A program made the translations under genes and the position numbers. A stretch of 64,000 bases of DNA, from assembly GCA_910591455.2 (NCBI GenBank), contig OU342814.1:20082268-20146267 (forward strand), in the 5' to 3' direction. This DNA comes from Pholis gunnellus. Lineage: Eukaryota; Chordata; Actinopteri; Perciformes; Pholidae. This document shows, one piece after another, positions 37,126 to 47,229 of the stretch (its first letter is position 1; each line of letters opens with the position of its first letter). The notes under the pieces were generated by a model. The model did not search any database. It was not told the origin of the DNA and was given only the letters and a program-made list of their open reading frames with translations.

Positions 37126-37915
37126 ACTGAGTGAGACACAGACTCAGACACAGACTGAGACACTGAGACAGATCTAGACTGAGACAGAGAGACAGACAGG
37201 CAGACAAGCAGAGACACAGACTGAGACACTGAGACAGATCTAGACTGAGACAGAGAGACAGACAGGCAGACAAGCAAAGACACAGACTGAGACACTGAGA
37301 CAGATCTAGACTGAGACACTGAGACAGATCTAGACTGAGATACTGAGACAGACAGGTAGACAAGCAGAGACACAGACTGAGACAGAGACAGACAGGCAGA
37401 CAAGCAGAGACACAGACTGAGACAGAGACAGACAGGCAGACAAGCAGAGACACAGACTGAGACCGAGAGACAGACAAGTAGACAAGCAGAGACACAGACT
37501 GAGACACTGAGACAGACAGGTAGACAAGCAGAGACACAGACTGAGACAGAGACAGACAGGCAGACAAGCAGAGACACAGACTGAGACAGAGACAGACAGG
37601 TAGACAAGCAGAGACACAGACTGAGACAGAGAGACAGACAGGTAGACAAGCAGAGACACAGACTGAGACAGAGATAAGAGCACAGACAGAGACTGTGACA
37701 GACACAGACCGATAGAGACTGAGAGACAGACAGATGGACAAGGACAGACAGAATGAGAGACAGAGATAAGAACACAGACCGAAAAAGATGAGACAGTGAC
37801 TGACTCAGACAGAGACTGTGACAGACACAGACACATACAGACTGACAGAGACTGAGAGACAGACAAAAGGACAAGCAGAGACAAGATAGACTGAGAGACA
37901 GACAGATAGACAAGC
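37126..37915. repeat. GACA-rich minisatellite, unit about 40 bp
   Basis: About 790 bp built of AGAGACACAGACTGAGACAG followed by AGACAGACAGGCAGACAAGC, with variants of about 40-62 bp and interspersed GATCTAGACTGAGACAC subunits. The core 37360-37670 shows near-regular 40-44 bp spacing. The minus strand lacks stop codons, giving Ser/Cys/Leu/Val-rich frames of 299, 211 and 184 residues in different frames. Three long frames over one tandem array argue that none is a gene. Confidence 0.95.
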
Positions 37916-37919
37916 AGAT

Positions 37920-39960
37920 AATTTAAACACTTCTTGAATTTTTTGTTTCTCTGCGGTTTTTATAATTTCCCAAAAAACTTGTTTTTATCTCCAACATTAT
38001 TCATAATAATATTCTATTTTTTATAACTTTTGGGGCCGTTTCATGAAACATAAATTATTGTCTGAGAAGACCAGTAATTATTTTCTATTTCTTCTCCATT
38101 ATAATGCAATTATTCATTATTTTTTAAATGTATAAATACAGTCTTTAAACTGTAAGGTTTTTAAGGATGATTAAAAATATGAATCTGACTTACAAATAAC
38201 TATTGAATTGACCATATGGAACATTAATGTCTTTATTGTAACGCCACTATATTTAGCACCATGAAAGGTGTATTATAATGGTTCAAGCTTAATTATGGTC
38301 AAAGACCTTTACGACACCTTAATGTATGAAATGTTATCTCACTGAGAACTGAAACAGCCTCATAATAATTTAAGATTATTAGAGAAAGCTGCAGAAATGT
38401 ATAATGAACTAATGATAGTCATATTACGCTACAGCTTGAAGAAAACAGTTTTCCACAAGTTGAGGGTAAAGTGCTATTGAATAACACATTTACAAACTAA
38501 TATCAGCAAACTGAAAAAAAACTGAAAATACTGTTTTGATTTTAGCCTGTTTTGATTTTTAGGTCAGTACGGCTGGATGTTGGTGGATGAACACACGTGG
38601 ATCATGAGGCGTTACACGCTGCTCTCAAATTGTGTGTAAAACTCCAGACTCACTCAGTGAAATTTAGACTTCACAGAACTGAAATCAGAAAACGGAAACA
38701 AAACGATGCTGCAATTAACCTCAAACTCATCAAATAACCAAGACTGAAGCAAACTCTGAAGATAAATAGTCAAACTGCTGCATGATGAGGCCTCTGAATA
38801 ACTAACATAATATAATAATGTGACAGTTCACACTGCTAAACTGATGCCATAATATCAACTAAAAAATACAGATTGAGAAAAACACAATACTGAATAGTCT
38901 GACTCCTTGCCCTTCTCCCAAAAACATTTTAAAAAAGTATTACGGTAAACTAAAAAAAAAGTAAAAAGTCAGTTATCAAAAAAGTAACAAAGATACTTGT
39001 GAACCTTTTAACAAATACCCCAAATAACCCTGAAAATATATAAATCAACCTTTGTGCTGCAAGTAATCCTAAAAAAGTCAAATTGAGTGTCCTGATGAAA
39101 ATAAAAAAGTCTGAAAAAAGGTCCATTATGTCATGATGCAACTAAAAACCTTTCTTATATACTGTTCAAAAAACAATCAAGGTTTCTTCAAGTAAATCAC
39201 ACCAAAAAGAAATGAAAAAATATTTTTACCGGCACTAAAAGTCTTAAAAAGTCCTGTGTAATAAAAGTCACCCATAATAAAGTCACATGGCAAGTAATAA
39301 TTATAAAAAAACAATAAAATAAAATTGAATGAACAGGTCATTACCTACCAACTACCAAAAAAACTCAAGCAATAAACAAACAATAAACAATACACTCAAA
39401 CATTTAAAACTGCCAAAACAGTCAGTTCTGTATTAAAGAAAGATAAAAAACCTCTTGAAAGAGCACCCTGAGGAGAAATGTTTCTGCTTCCTCTGTCTGA
39501 GACGCTCTTATTTAAAAGAAGAGAAAGTAAATATCAGGATAACATTTTTCAAGAGCGTGAGGTTTTACGTTCCTCTGCACATCATCAGGCAGAAACTCTG
39601 CTTCGGGTTATTTCATCCTTTTTAATCAAGTTTAGTTTCTCTGAAAAACAAACAAACAGACGGACAGCAACGGAAACAGACAGTACAGACTTCATACAAG
39701 TGAATGCTAACAACAAAAGTGCAACAAAAGAAAATGGAAAAAACGTAAACATTATTATTTTTTTAAACCAAAATGGAAAACAGTGACATGGTTCAAATTT
39801 AAAAAGACGACCTGGATCAGATTTCATCCTGCTGCCAATTAACAGTGTTTCTTCCTCTGCAATCTTTTAATACTGTAATTCAATATCTATATAGGATACT
39901 TTTTGTGCTTCTTATTTTGCCAATAATAATCTTGTTTTTCTATGTGTTTACCAACATGTT
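37920..39960. other. Non-coding AT-rich stretch
   Basis: No gene, large repeat or RNA recognised. Several poly(A) and AAAAA-rich patches between 38900 and 39450. Confidence 0.45.
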
Positions 39961-39966
39961 AATATC

Positions 39967-39983
39967 TGTGTGTGTGTGTGTGT

Positions 39984-40051
<68 letters not shown>
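39967..40051. repeat. (TG)n microsatellite
   Basis: 85 bp of TG with a single TC interruption near 39987. Confidence 0.97.
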
Positions 40052-40052
<1 letters not shown>

Positions 40053-40059
40053 AAGGTCA

Positions 40060-41640
40060 GCCTCTGTTTGGGCTTCAGGAGGCTTTTATTTTGGTCAGAG
40101 GTTACATAAGTTCTTTCTGTCTTGCTCTGTAAAACATAGTAATTAAAACATGGGGAGAAAGCAGCTTCTGGTTTGCTGTCTGCATGCTCAGCTGTTTCAA
40201 ATATATCAACAGAAACATTACACAGGGATTCATTTTCAAAAACTCAAATTGAAATCAATTAAAATTAAATCCAACATGCGGGTTGTTTACAGTCAAAAGA
40301 TTATATATTTATTTTTGCAATAAAAGGCCCCAAACTGATGGTGATTTAAATAATAATCGATATATTCAACAGTGCAGTTTAATATTATCAACAGCAGTGA
40401 CCGGCGGATTTTAGCCTAATTTAAACCAGAATTATTTTTTTATATATATGAATTTCCTTTTAAATGTAATAATTCACATAATGATGTCACTTTTACTCAG
40501 TTCTGCAATTTAAAGTTTTTATATCATTGACATTTTATTGCTATACAGGCATCACATTAGCCATAAACAACCGTTTTATAAATCAACCTCATCTGCAGCC
40601 TCGTTTTCTCTACCGGAACGTTTATTTTTTTTGCTTTATTTTTTTAAAGGCAACATTTATTTGAGCCTGATTATGTTTCAGAGCTCAGACAGCACTGACC
40701 TGAGACCTGAGGACGGACCGATCAATACCACAGTGATCAATACATTGATAGTCAAACGCTCATTCTCTGCTTATAATAAAAGAAAATAGCATGAACATTA
40801 GGATATCTTTTCTAATGCAGTCACAAGGTTTTGAATTTTCTTTGTAAACAGTCAGGAAGAGATCTATTTGTTTCATCAAATGTGGGCTATAATGCTGATT
40901 AGGAAAACATAATACAACTGTACAAATTCAAATCATTTTAGTTATTGTTATTTTACTAGTTTGTGTCACATGATTCATGTAATTAAATAGTGACTAACTT
41001 GCACAAAATATTAATTGCAAAGGAATTATATATTGAGGAATAAATAATTATTATCAGTTTGAGTCCCCCAAAAGAAGAGAAAATCTAATTCACATAATCA
41101 GTACCTCCAAATGAACGTGGCTGTGGTGAAAAGACATCTGGGTGCTCTTTTGTAAAGTAAATGCATATCTTTTTTTTTTTAAGTTAATTTCTGGGCTACA
41201 AATAACAAGAGCAGACTCTTTATGAATCCTGCAACATGTTGGAATAAGGTTACAAAATAACAATGAATGAAACAAAAGTGTGTAGGAAAATAAATATTGT
41301 TTTCAGTTTTTAATCTACCACACCTTGTTGTCTTTTCACTAAAACCTCAGTATCACTAATATCGGCCCATGAAACATGAGTATCGGTATCAGATTGTCAG
41401 TTGCGGCCCTTCCCTCCCTGCTGAGGTCAGCTGATGCACGTTTGTATGATGCCATTGAAGCTTGTGTGTTGTTTGTTGCATAATATCGGCCTATCATTGC
41501 AGCTGGCTGAAAACCTCGTATCTCCCAGTGTGGTGAAGTTCAGAGACTCTTTTTTCATAAAAGCCTCAAAATAATTCCCCCAAAATGCACTTTCATCCAA
41601 TGCCATTAAAATGAAATTAAGCTAAAACTGTCCCGATGAC
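40060..41640. other. Non-coding AT-rich stretch
   Basis: No gene or clear repeat recognised. Confidence 0.45.
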
Positions 41641-41644
41641 AACT

Positions 41645-41705
41645 GAGCCATGAGGAAGGCCATGAGATGTGTTGAAAGCTCTGGTGAAGTGGAGATTATT
41701 TTGTT
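41645..41705 (+). repeat. Fragment of the GAAAGCTC repeat
   Basis: GAGGAAGGCCATGAGATGTG, TTGAAAGCTCTGG and ATTATTTTGTT parallel 57950-58005 (GAGGAAGGCTGTGAGATGCG, TTGAATGCTCCAG) and 5760-5815. Confidence 0.5.
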
Positions 41706-41833
41706 AAACTACTATTTCCAAGGTCAACAATGAATCATCGTGCTCATTAAAATTATGTTTTTCTTATTAGTTTCCAGCAACACATTCTTTTTTTTTAAAG
41801 ATGGTATTTTGGAGATACAAGCTTTTCGCCTGC

Positions 41834-41877
41834 TGTGTGTGTGCATGTGTGCATGTGTGTGTGTGTGTGTGTGTGTT
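41834..41877. repeat. (TG)n microsatellite, short
   Basis: About 44 bp of TG with GCA interruptions. Confidence 0.9.
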
Positions 41878-42075
41878 AGGAGTGTGTTTTTTCACTCAGA
41901 AAACTGCAGAAAAAACTGTGCAGATGCGGCCAACGGTCACTTTAAATTTTTCCCCGGAAATAGGAGCAGGTCAGCGGGTAGTTCAAAATGGAATGGAGCT
42001 AAAGTGTTGTTGTTTTTTTATTTATTAAATAGTTTGTACGGCGGCCCTGAGCGCACATGCGCAGGAGGTTTTACG

Positions 42076-42080
<5 letters not shown>

Positions 42081-42145
<65 letters not shown>
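42081..42145. repeat. (AC)n microsatellite
   Basis: 65 bp of pure AC, about 200 bp downstream of the TG array at 41834 and in the opposite sense. Confidence 0.97.
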
Positions 42146-42147
<2 letters not shown>

Positions 42148-42149
42148 CC

Positions 42150-42590
42150 TAATCAAACCAAAAATCAACTGAAGTGAAGAGGACAATCTGGGATTTCATG
42201 ATAAACAGAAAACATACAAAAACTTGTGTTACAGCTGCGTTGTTTTGCATAATTTTCCATATGAAGAGTTTTATTCCAAAAACAATTATATCCATGTATA
42301 TATTGATTTACTTAAAGGAGTGGTTCAAGTAAAAACAAGTAATGTCTAGCACCGAAAGGCAGCAGTAAGGATGTTAGCTGAACTATAGTTCTGTCATATT
42401 GGAGAAAGTTTGTTTTACTTTTGAATATCATTATTTTGGAAGGAAACTCTTCACAGAGAGCAGTTTTTTAATATTCATGTGATTATTGTTATTATTGTTA
42501 GGCCTGTCTGGGGTCAAACCTGAGTAGAGATATGATTTGTAGGCTTGTTTCCTCTCAAAACCCCCGATTGTTTCTGCTGATTTTAAGGCT
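42150..42590. other. Non-coding AT-rich stretch downstream of the forkhead gene
   Basis: No gene recognised. Lies 3' of the foxg1-type gene. Confidence 0.4.
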
Positions 42591-42593
42591 ATA

Positions 42594-43121
42594 TTTATTC
42601 ATTATTTACTTATTCAAAAAAGATTGTCTTTTTTTCTCATTGATTGTCTCAAAATTCATAAATAATTACTAACCCTGTATGTCTCCTTTCACTCCCTCCC
42701 TCCCCCTTTTCTTCAATACTGATAAGTATACACTGACAAATAGAATTTAAATACATTGTACAATAAATACAAAACATAAATAAAAGACTCAAAGAAAGTA
42801 CTGAAAATCTTTGTACAAGATATAAATAGCTGGAAATATACTTAAAGCGTTACCTTTGGCAAGTCTAGTTTACAGTTGTACAACCCGCGGGTAACACAAG
42901 TTTGTCCCTTTTTCAAACAATTGCGAAAAGAAATCCTTAAAAATAAACCCGTTGCTCTTCGGGGCGGAATATGGCCAAAAAAGGTTCACTTCATATATAT
43001 TTTTTGCGTTCAATAATTGATATTTACCACTTATTATTTGCCCTTAACATGACGTCTTTTGTGCGTCCTCGTCCCGGTGCCATCCACTGCGAAGTGGTGG
43101 TGATGCGGGAGGAGGGGGAGT
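42594..43121 (-). other. Probable 3' UTR of the foxg1-type gene
   Basis: On the minus strand the first canonical AATAAA after the TGA stop is at 42594-42599, suggesting a 3' UTR of roughly 530 bp if it is used. The segment 42720-43000 is repeat-free and of moderate complexity, as expected of a conserved UTR. The end is inferred, and a longer transcript is possible. Confidence 0.4.
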
Positions 43122-44357
43122 TCAGTTTAGGAAGTTAGAAGTCACCCTCTTTTGATGGGACAGCATCCCGGGGAACCCCGCGGACATGCCCGGGGAGAAG
43201 GACGGTAGAGAGCTATTTCTGAGGGAGTCCGAAAGCAGGGAATGCGAGGAGCTGCTGGTCGCTAAGCCGCCAAAACCCGATGCGCTCTGCTGGAGATGCG
43301 AGGGATGAGGAGGCGGTCCTCCTCCCGGCTGCCCCGGGGCCGCTGCATGCTGGGTTCCTGAGACAAAATACCCGGCAGACTGTCCGGAGAGAAGCCCGAC
43401 CGGCGACGTGCTCATCCCGTAACTGTTCGTCAAGCCCAGCGCCCCGGCGGCCGACCCGCCGAGGATGGAGCGCCCCAGTTCCCCGTTGCTCAGCTGCTCC
43501 ACTCCAGGCAGCAGCGAACCGTAGCCGGCAGCCTGGTTCAAAAACCCGGGTGAGGATCCGTTGTAGTGCGGGTGGTGGTGGTGGTGATGGTGCAGGGAGA
43601 GAAAGGGAGATATCTGCCAGTAGAGCGGGTTGTTCGCCCGCTCGTTAATCCCCAAGCCGAGAGGAGCGAAGCGCAGCCCGCGCTTCATCGCCAGCTTGCC
43701 CCGGGAGGTGGCGGAGCGTCTGCGGAGCTTCCCGGTTGTCCCTCCGATGAAAACATCATCGCTGCTCGGGTCCAGCATCCAGTAGTTCCCCTTCCCCGGG
43801 TCGTCGTAGTGCCTGGGCACCTTGACGAAGCACTTATTGAGACTCAGGTTGTGCCGAATGGAGTTTTGCCAGCCCTGCTTGTGCTCCCGGTAATACGGGA
43901 AGTTTTTCATGATGAACTCATAGATGCCGTTCAGCGTGAGCCGCTTTTCGGGGCTCTGCCGGATGGCCATCATGATCAGGGCGTTGTAACTGAACGGAGG
44001 CTTGTCATATTTCCCGTTTTTCCCGCTATTATTGCCGTTAGTATTCTGCTCCGGTGTGGCCTTGGCGCCGTCCCCTCCGCCCTCCTCCCCCTCTTCCCCC
44101 TGCTCCTCCTTGGCCGGCTTCTCCGGGTCCAAAGCTGCAGCCGTGGAGTCCACCTCCAGTGGGTCCAGCGACTTCTCAGAGTCGGAGCCCGGGGTAGGAG
44201 AGAAGGTCCCCGGGATGCCAACGACCGCGGCGGCGGCGGCGGCGGCGGCAGCAGCAGCGACGGGGTCCGGTCTGTCGCACTTAGAGGGAAGCAGGAGGCT
44301 CTTGATACTGAAGGAGGAGGACCGGTGGACGGTCGGCGGGTCTTTTACATCCTCCAT
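43122..44357 (-). CDS. foxg1: FoxG-family forkhead transcription factor, single exon
   Basis: 411-residue nuclear DNA-binding protein. The forkhead (winged-helix) domain spans about residues 117-214, from YDKPPFSYNALIMMAIRQS through recognition helix WQNSIRHNLSLNKCF (163-177) to GGTTGKLRRR, and is nearly identical to vertebrate FOXG1. An N-terminal FSIKSLL motif (about 16-22) resembles the FOXG1 eh1-like Groucho/TLE motif. YWQISPFLSLHH (246-257) matches another conserved FOXG1 segment, and the C-terminal SLPSF...G.S.G (about 384-396) matches the tail. Extra features are poly-Ala (34-44), a Glu/Gly-rich acidic stretch (about 84-95) and seven His (256-262). In vertebrates FOXG1 is mainly a transcriptional repressor of forebrain and sensory development. 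I chose ATG at 44357 because it has a purine at -3 and G at +4. The frame stays open 25 codons further to a GTG at 44432, which I reject. The N-terminus (MEDVKDPP) differs from canonical FOXG1 (MLDMGDRKE), so this is probably a teleost foxg1c/d-type paralogue. The exact paralogue is unresolved. Confidence 0.93.
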   Translation of the reverse strand: MEDVKDPPTVHRSSSFSIKSLLLPSKCDRPDPVAAAAAAAAAAAVVGIPGTFSPTPGSDSEKSLDPLEVDSTAAALDPEKPAKEEQGEEGEEGGGDGAKATPEQNTNGNNSGKNGKYDKPPFSYNALIMMAIRQSPEKRLTLNGIYEFIMKNFPYYREHKQGWQNSIRHNLSLNKCFVKVPRHYDDPGKGNYWMLDPSSDDVFIGGTTGKLRRRSATSRGKLAMKRGLRFAPLGLGINERANNPLYWQISPFLSLHHHHHHHPHYNGSSPGFLNQAAGYGSLLPGVEQLSNGELGRSILGGSAAGALGLTNSYGMSTSPVGLLSGQSAGYFVSGTQHAAAPGQPGGGPPPHPSHLQQSASGFGGLATSSSSHSLLSDSLRNSSLPSFSPGMSAGFPGMLSHQKRVTSNFLN

Positions 44358-44464
44358 GCCCGGTGGCGGGTCTCCCAAAAACGAGGAATAAATAATAATA
44401 ATAAAAAAAATAACAACTCCAAGCTCGTCCACCTCCGTTATCCGGGCTGGAAACGAAAGAGAGA
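44358..44464 (-). other. Immediate 5' leader of the foxg1-type gene
   Basis: On the coding strand this is T- and AT-rich (a TTATT run), then CGTTTTTGGGAGACCCGCCA before the ATG. It is probably 5' UTR. A 3' splice site cannot be excluded, since pyrimidine-rich sequence precedes an AG. Confidence 0.4.
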
Positions 44465-44538
44465 CAGAGAGGAGAGAGAAAGGAGGGTCAGGATGAGAGA
44501 TGCATGGATGGAGGAGTGGAGAGAGAGAATAGAGACAG

Positions 44539-44573
<35 letters not shown>

Positions 44574-44609
44574 GTGAGAGAGAGAGATAGAGAGAGAGGG
44601 AGAGGGAGC
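44465..44609. repeat. (GA)n tract in the foxg1-type 5' flank
   Basis: GA-rich interval with a pure core at 44542-44571. It reads as (CT)n on the coding strand, about 110-250 bp upstream of the ATG. CT/GA tracts in 5' UTRs and promoters are often nuclease-sensitive, so it may be part of the promoter or leader. Confidence 0.9.
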
Positions 44610-44809
44610 GTGGCTTGAATGTAGAGAAATTAGTAATTAAGGAGGTTCCGACTCGCAGCTACATCACGGAGAGGAGGAGCTTCTCCAACTTGCTGATTTT
44701 ATCAACAAATCCTCTTTTATGCTTCTTCCTCTCCATCCTTCCGTCTCCAAAGTGAGACTCTGTCGACCTTTAATGTCTCCAACAACACTAACCTGTCATT
44801 TGTATCTGA

Positions 44810-45260
44810 TCTCTTTAATCTGTCTCTTTCGGTATTTACGCGCGTGCACCTCACCCTAAATGTGTTCACGTAATTGTGCCGATCGTCATGCACCCTCCTC
44901 TCTGTGAATTTGTGCGTAAAATCCCCTACAGAGCTTGTGCGTAAAAGCGCACGTCTGCGTGTGCGCGCATGTGCATGTGCGTAAAAGCGCACAGGCGGCG
45001 AGGGCAGTCAGCCTCCTCGGCTTTGTTTTCTCAACGACAGTAATAGTTTGAATTCATGTCGGCAAACACAGCTCGTGCACGGTCGGTGTGCACTCATGTG
45101 TGTGTTTTGGGGTAAGGGCGAGAGGAGGAGGAGGCAGGGTGAAGCACTGAGCGCGCCGCTATTGTTTACTGATAAAAATCATTCTGGAAACACACACACA
45201 CACAGAGCCCAGAGGCGGCAGGTCAGACGCTGTAACCCGAGTGCCTCCTTTTGGTAGCAG
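44810..45260 (-). promoter_or_regulatory. CpG-rich upstream flank with repeated GTGCGTAAAA words
   Basis: GTGCGTAAAA occurs at 44912-44921, 44937-44946 and 44977-44986 on the plus strand, with a related GCGTAAA on the minus strand near 44834-44843. The last two plus copies extend to identical 16-mers GTGCGTAAAAGCGCAC exactly 40 bp apart. Further upstream, TGTTTAC (45163-45169) is a canonical forkhead core beside ATTGTT, a SOX-type word. Candidate promoter or proximal enhancer; TSS not identified. Confidence 0.45.
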
Positions 45261-45264
45261 TCAG

Positions 45265-46000
45265 TACTGCAGATCATAAAAGCCTGTTTAACACTGAGTC
45301 AAACCCCCAAGATGTGTTATAGCTGCCATTGAAGATATCGAGGTATGTCCTCTATATTGTTTCTGGGAATTTGGAATTTTAATGTTTTACAGTATCACAC
45401 AAATTACACTGAAAATTCGTCGATGTCAACCAAAATTATATGTGTACATTATATGTATATATATTCTGGTTGACTTTGTGATTTAAGGTTTTAAAAACAA
45501 GTCTTTCAAGTCTTTTCAAAACCTATATAAACTGCAGTTCTGCGCCTTTGTCAAAACAACTTGCTGTAGTGTTATTTTTGGTAGATAAAAAAAAGATATG
45601 ACTCAGGCTGCTGTCTGCGGGAAGTACAGAGGTGAACATTAAACCTTGAAATTTCAGAAATAAAAATAAAAGTAGAGGCTGCAGGGCCTTCATCAGCAGC
45701 ACATGCTTCATGTTGCCAGCTCATTGAGAATCAGTACTATTGCTTTTTCTACTGCACTGCACATAATCACTATTATTTCACCCCGACAGGTAACAAAGGC
45801 TCCAGCTCGCGTTGAGTGACCCAAAATGGAGCACTACCACTGTGGAATGAGCTCGTCCAGCTAACAGCAGGTGATTGCAGGTGTTTGGAGTGGAGAGAGC
45901 ATGATGCTCAAAAAGCCTGTAAAAGTCGAGCAAATTTGGATTATTGTGCCATCTTCAGGACACAGAGCAGCAAATGGTTAGTGGTGACTTTACTTTTGTC
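45265..46000. other. Non-coding stretch, no gene recognised
   Basis: AT-rich upstream sequence without identifiable features. Confidence 0.4.
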
Positions 46001-46006
46001 TGCCCA

Positions 46007-46010
46007 TGTG

Positions 46011-46061
<51 letters not shown>
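46007..46061. repeat. (TG)n microsatellite
   Basis: 55 bp of TG with one TT interruption. Confidence 0.95.
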
Positions 46062-46062
<1 letters not shown>

Positions 46063-46239
46063 TGCCGGCTGCAAGTGTTGTGTTTGTCCTAATTCAGCCA
46101 CCGATTGTGTTTTAAGTGTTAACAATTCATGTATTTCCACATTTATTACTTCTGTTGTAGCCTAAGCCACAAACTTAAATAGCCTAATAAGAGTTCTTTG
46201 ACAGAGAGACCCCTCCTAAAAACAGGTCTTAATCATGAA

Positions 46240-46800
46240 TTGTATCAACTATAGACGTCGTCTCTGTGATGGGCAAGAGCCACTCGGGGCTTTGAAACAC
46301 ATTAGTGACCAAACAGTGGAATCACAACTTCCTGGTCAGTCGCCAAACAATACTTTTTCCCATGGACTTACATTGGGAAAGAGACTTCTGTGGGCTGATA
46401 ATAGTTTTTGATGTAAATCAACTTCCCAGGATGTGAACTTGAACAACCCTCATTTAAACCATTAAGTCCCAAAGGTTGTAAAATGCACTAATAGTTATTA
46501 TCCTTCCTCCGTTCATGTGAATTTGAACGAGGCTGGACAGAGAGCTTGGAGGTGGGGTTAAAGGAAACGCTAGTGCACTTGTTCTATGGATGAAGAAGAT
46601 CAACGGAAGAGCTGAGTAATTAGGAATGAAAGGGGGTCCCGCCTCCAATGCTGTATCCATCCATGGGGGCTCCATCCGTCGCCATCTTGGCAGTAAATAC
46701 ACAGCCTAACTCCTAGCTAGCAACCTGGTACGGCACCCGCCTGTCACTCAAAGCGGCCACGCCTTCAAGTGTGCTTAACTTTAAGGCTTAATATAATGTA
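46240..46800 (+). mobile_element. Repeat-relic block (two interspersed repeats)
   Basis: 46260-46450 has ACAACTTCCTGGTCAGTCGC and CCCATGGACTTACATTGGGA. 46490-46790 has TCCATCCATGGGGGCTCCAT, GCCATCTTGGCAGTAAATAC and GCCTGTCACTCAAAGCGGCC. Both look like teleost non-autonomous repeats recalled from elsewhere; neither has a second copy here. Confidence 0.45.
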
Positions 46801-46820
46801 AACAGTGAGTAACATTACAA

Positions 46821-46836
46821 CCCCCCCCCCCCCCCC
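46821..46836. repeat. C homopolymer, 16 bp
   Basis: Uninterrupted run of 16 C. Confidence 0.95.
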
Positions 46837-47179
46837 ACCTTTTAAAATACAGTTTATAGAGTTATCACCGCTCTAAATATTCTATAAAACAGAGAAGTCC
46901 AAATGATCTCCATTTATTCATCCTAGAAATTATAGTTTCAACCTCTAATGCAGAATAGAAGACACAGCTGAGCATGTAAAACAACAACACAGCTTTAAAG
47001 GACCAAGTGATCCGTCAGTTAATTCATTAGTTGAAATTGAAACACATGTAAATATTAATTTTGGATTTTTGAGATAGCAGATTTTACAAGCTGCATTCAG
47101 TGACACACACTGAGCTCTGTGATCGTTTGTTTACACTCACTGCAGATTTTGTATGACAACAGAGCTGAAATCCAGATTA

Positions 47180-47221
47180 CCCCCCCCCCCCCCCACACAC
47201 ACACAAACACACACACACACA
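47180..47221. repeat. C homopolymer followed by (CA)n
   Basis: 15 C (47180-47194), then CA units with one interruption. Confidence 0.95.
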
Positions 47222-47229
47222 ACGGTCTT

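Noticed and set aside
37014..37913. 299-codon minus-strand Ser/Cys/Leu-rich frame (and 211- and 184-codon siblings)
   Set aside because: Entirely generated by the GACA minisatellite; three registers are open over the same array.
44358..44432. 25-codon N-terminal extension of the forkhead frame
   Set aside because: It starts at a GTG, encodes an Ile-rich stretch from a TTATT run, and has no counterpart in FoxG proteins; the ATG at 44357 has good context.
43566..44618. 350-codon plus-strand frame antisense to the forkhead gene
   Set aside because: It is the mirror of a GC-rich coding sequence and the GA array. It has Arg/Glu repeats and no domain, while the minus strand encodes an unmistakable forkhead protein.
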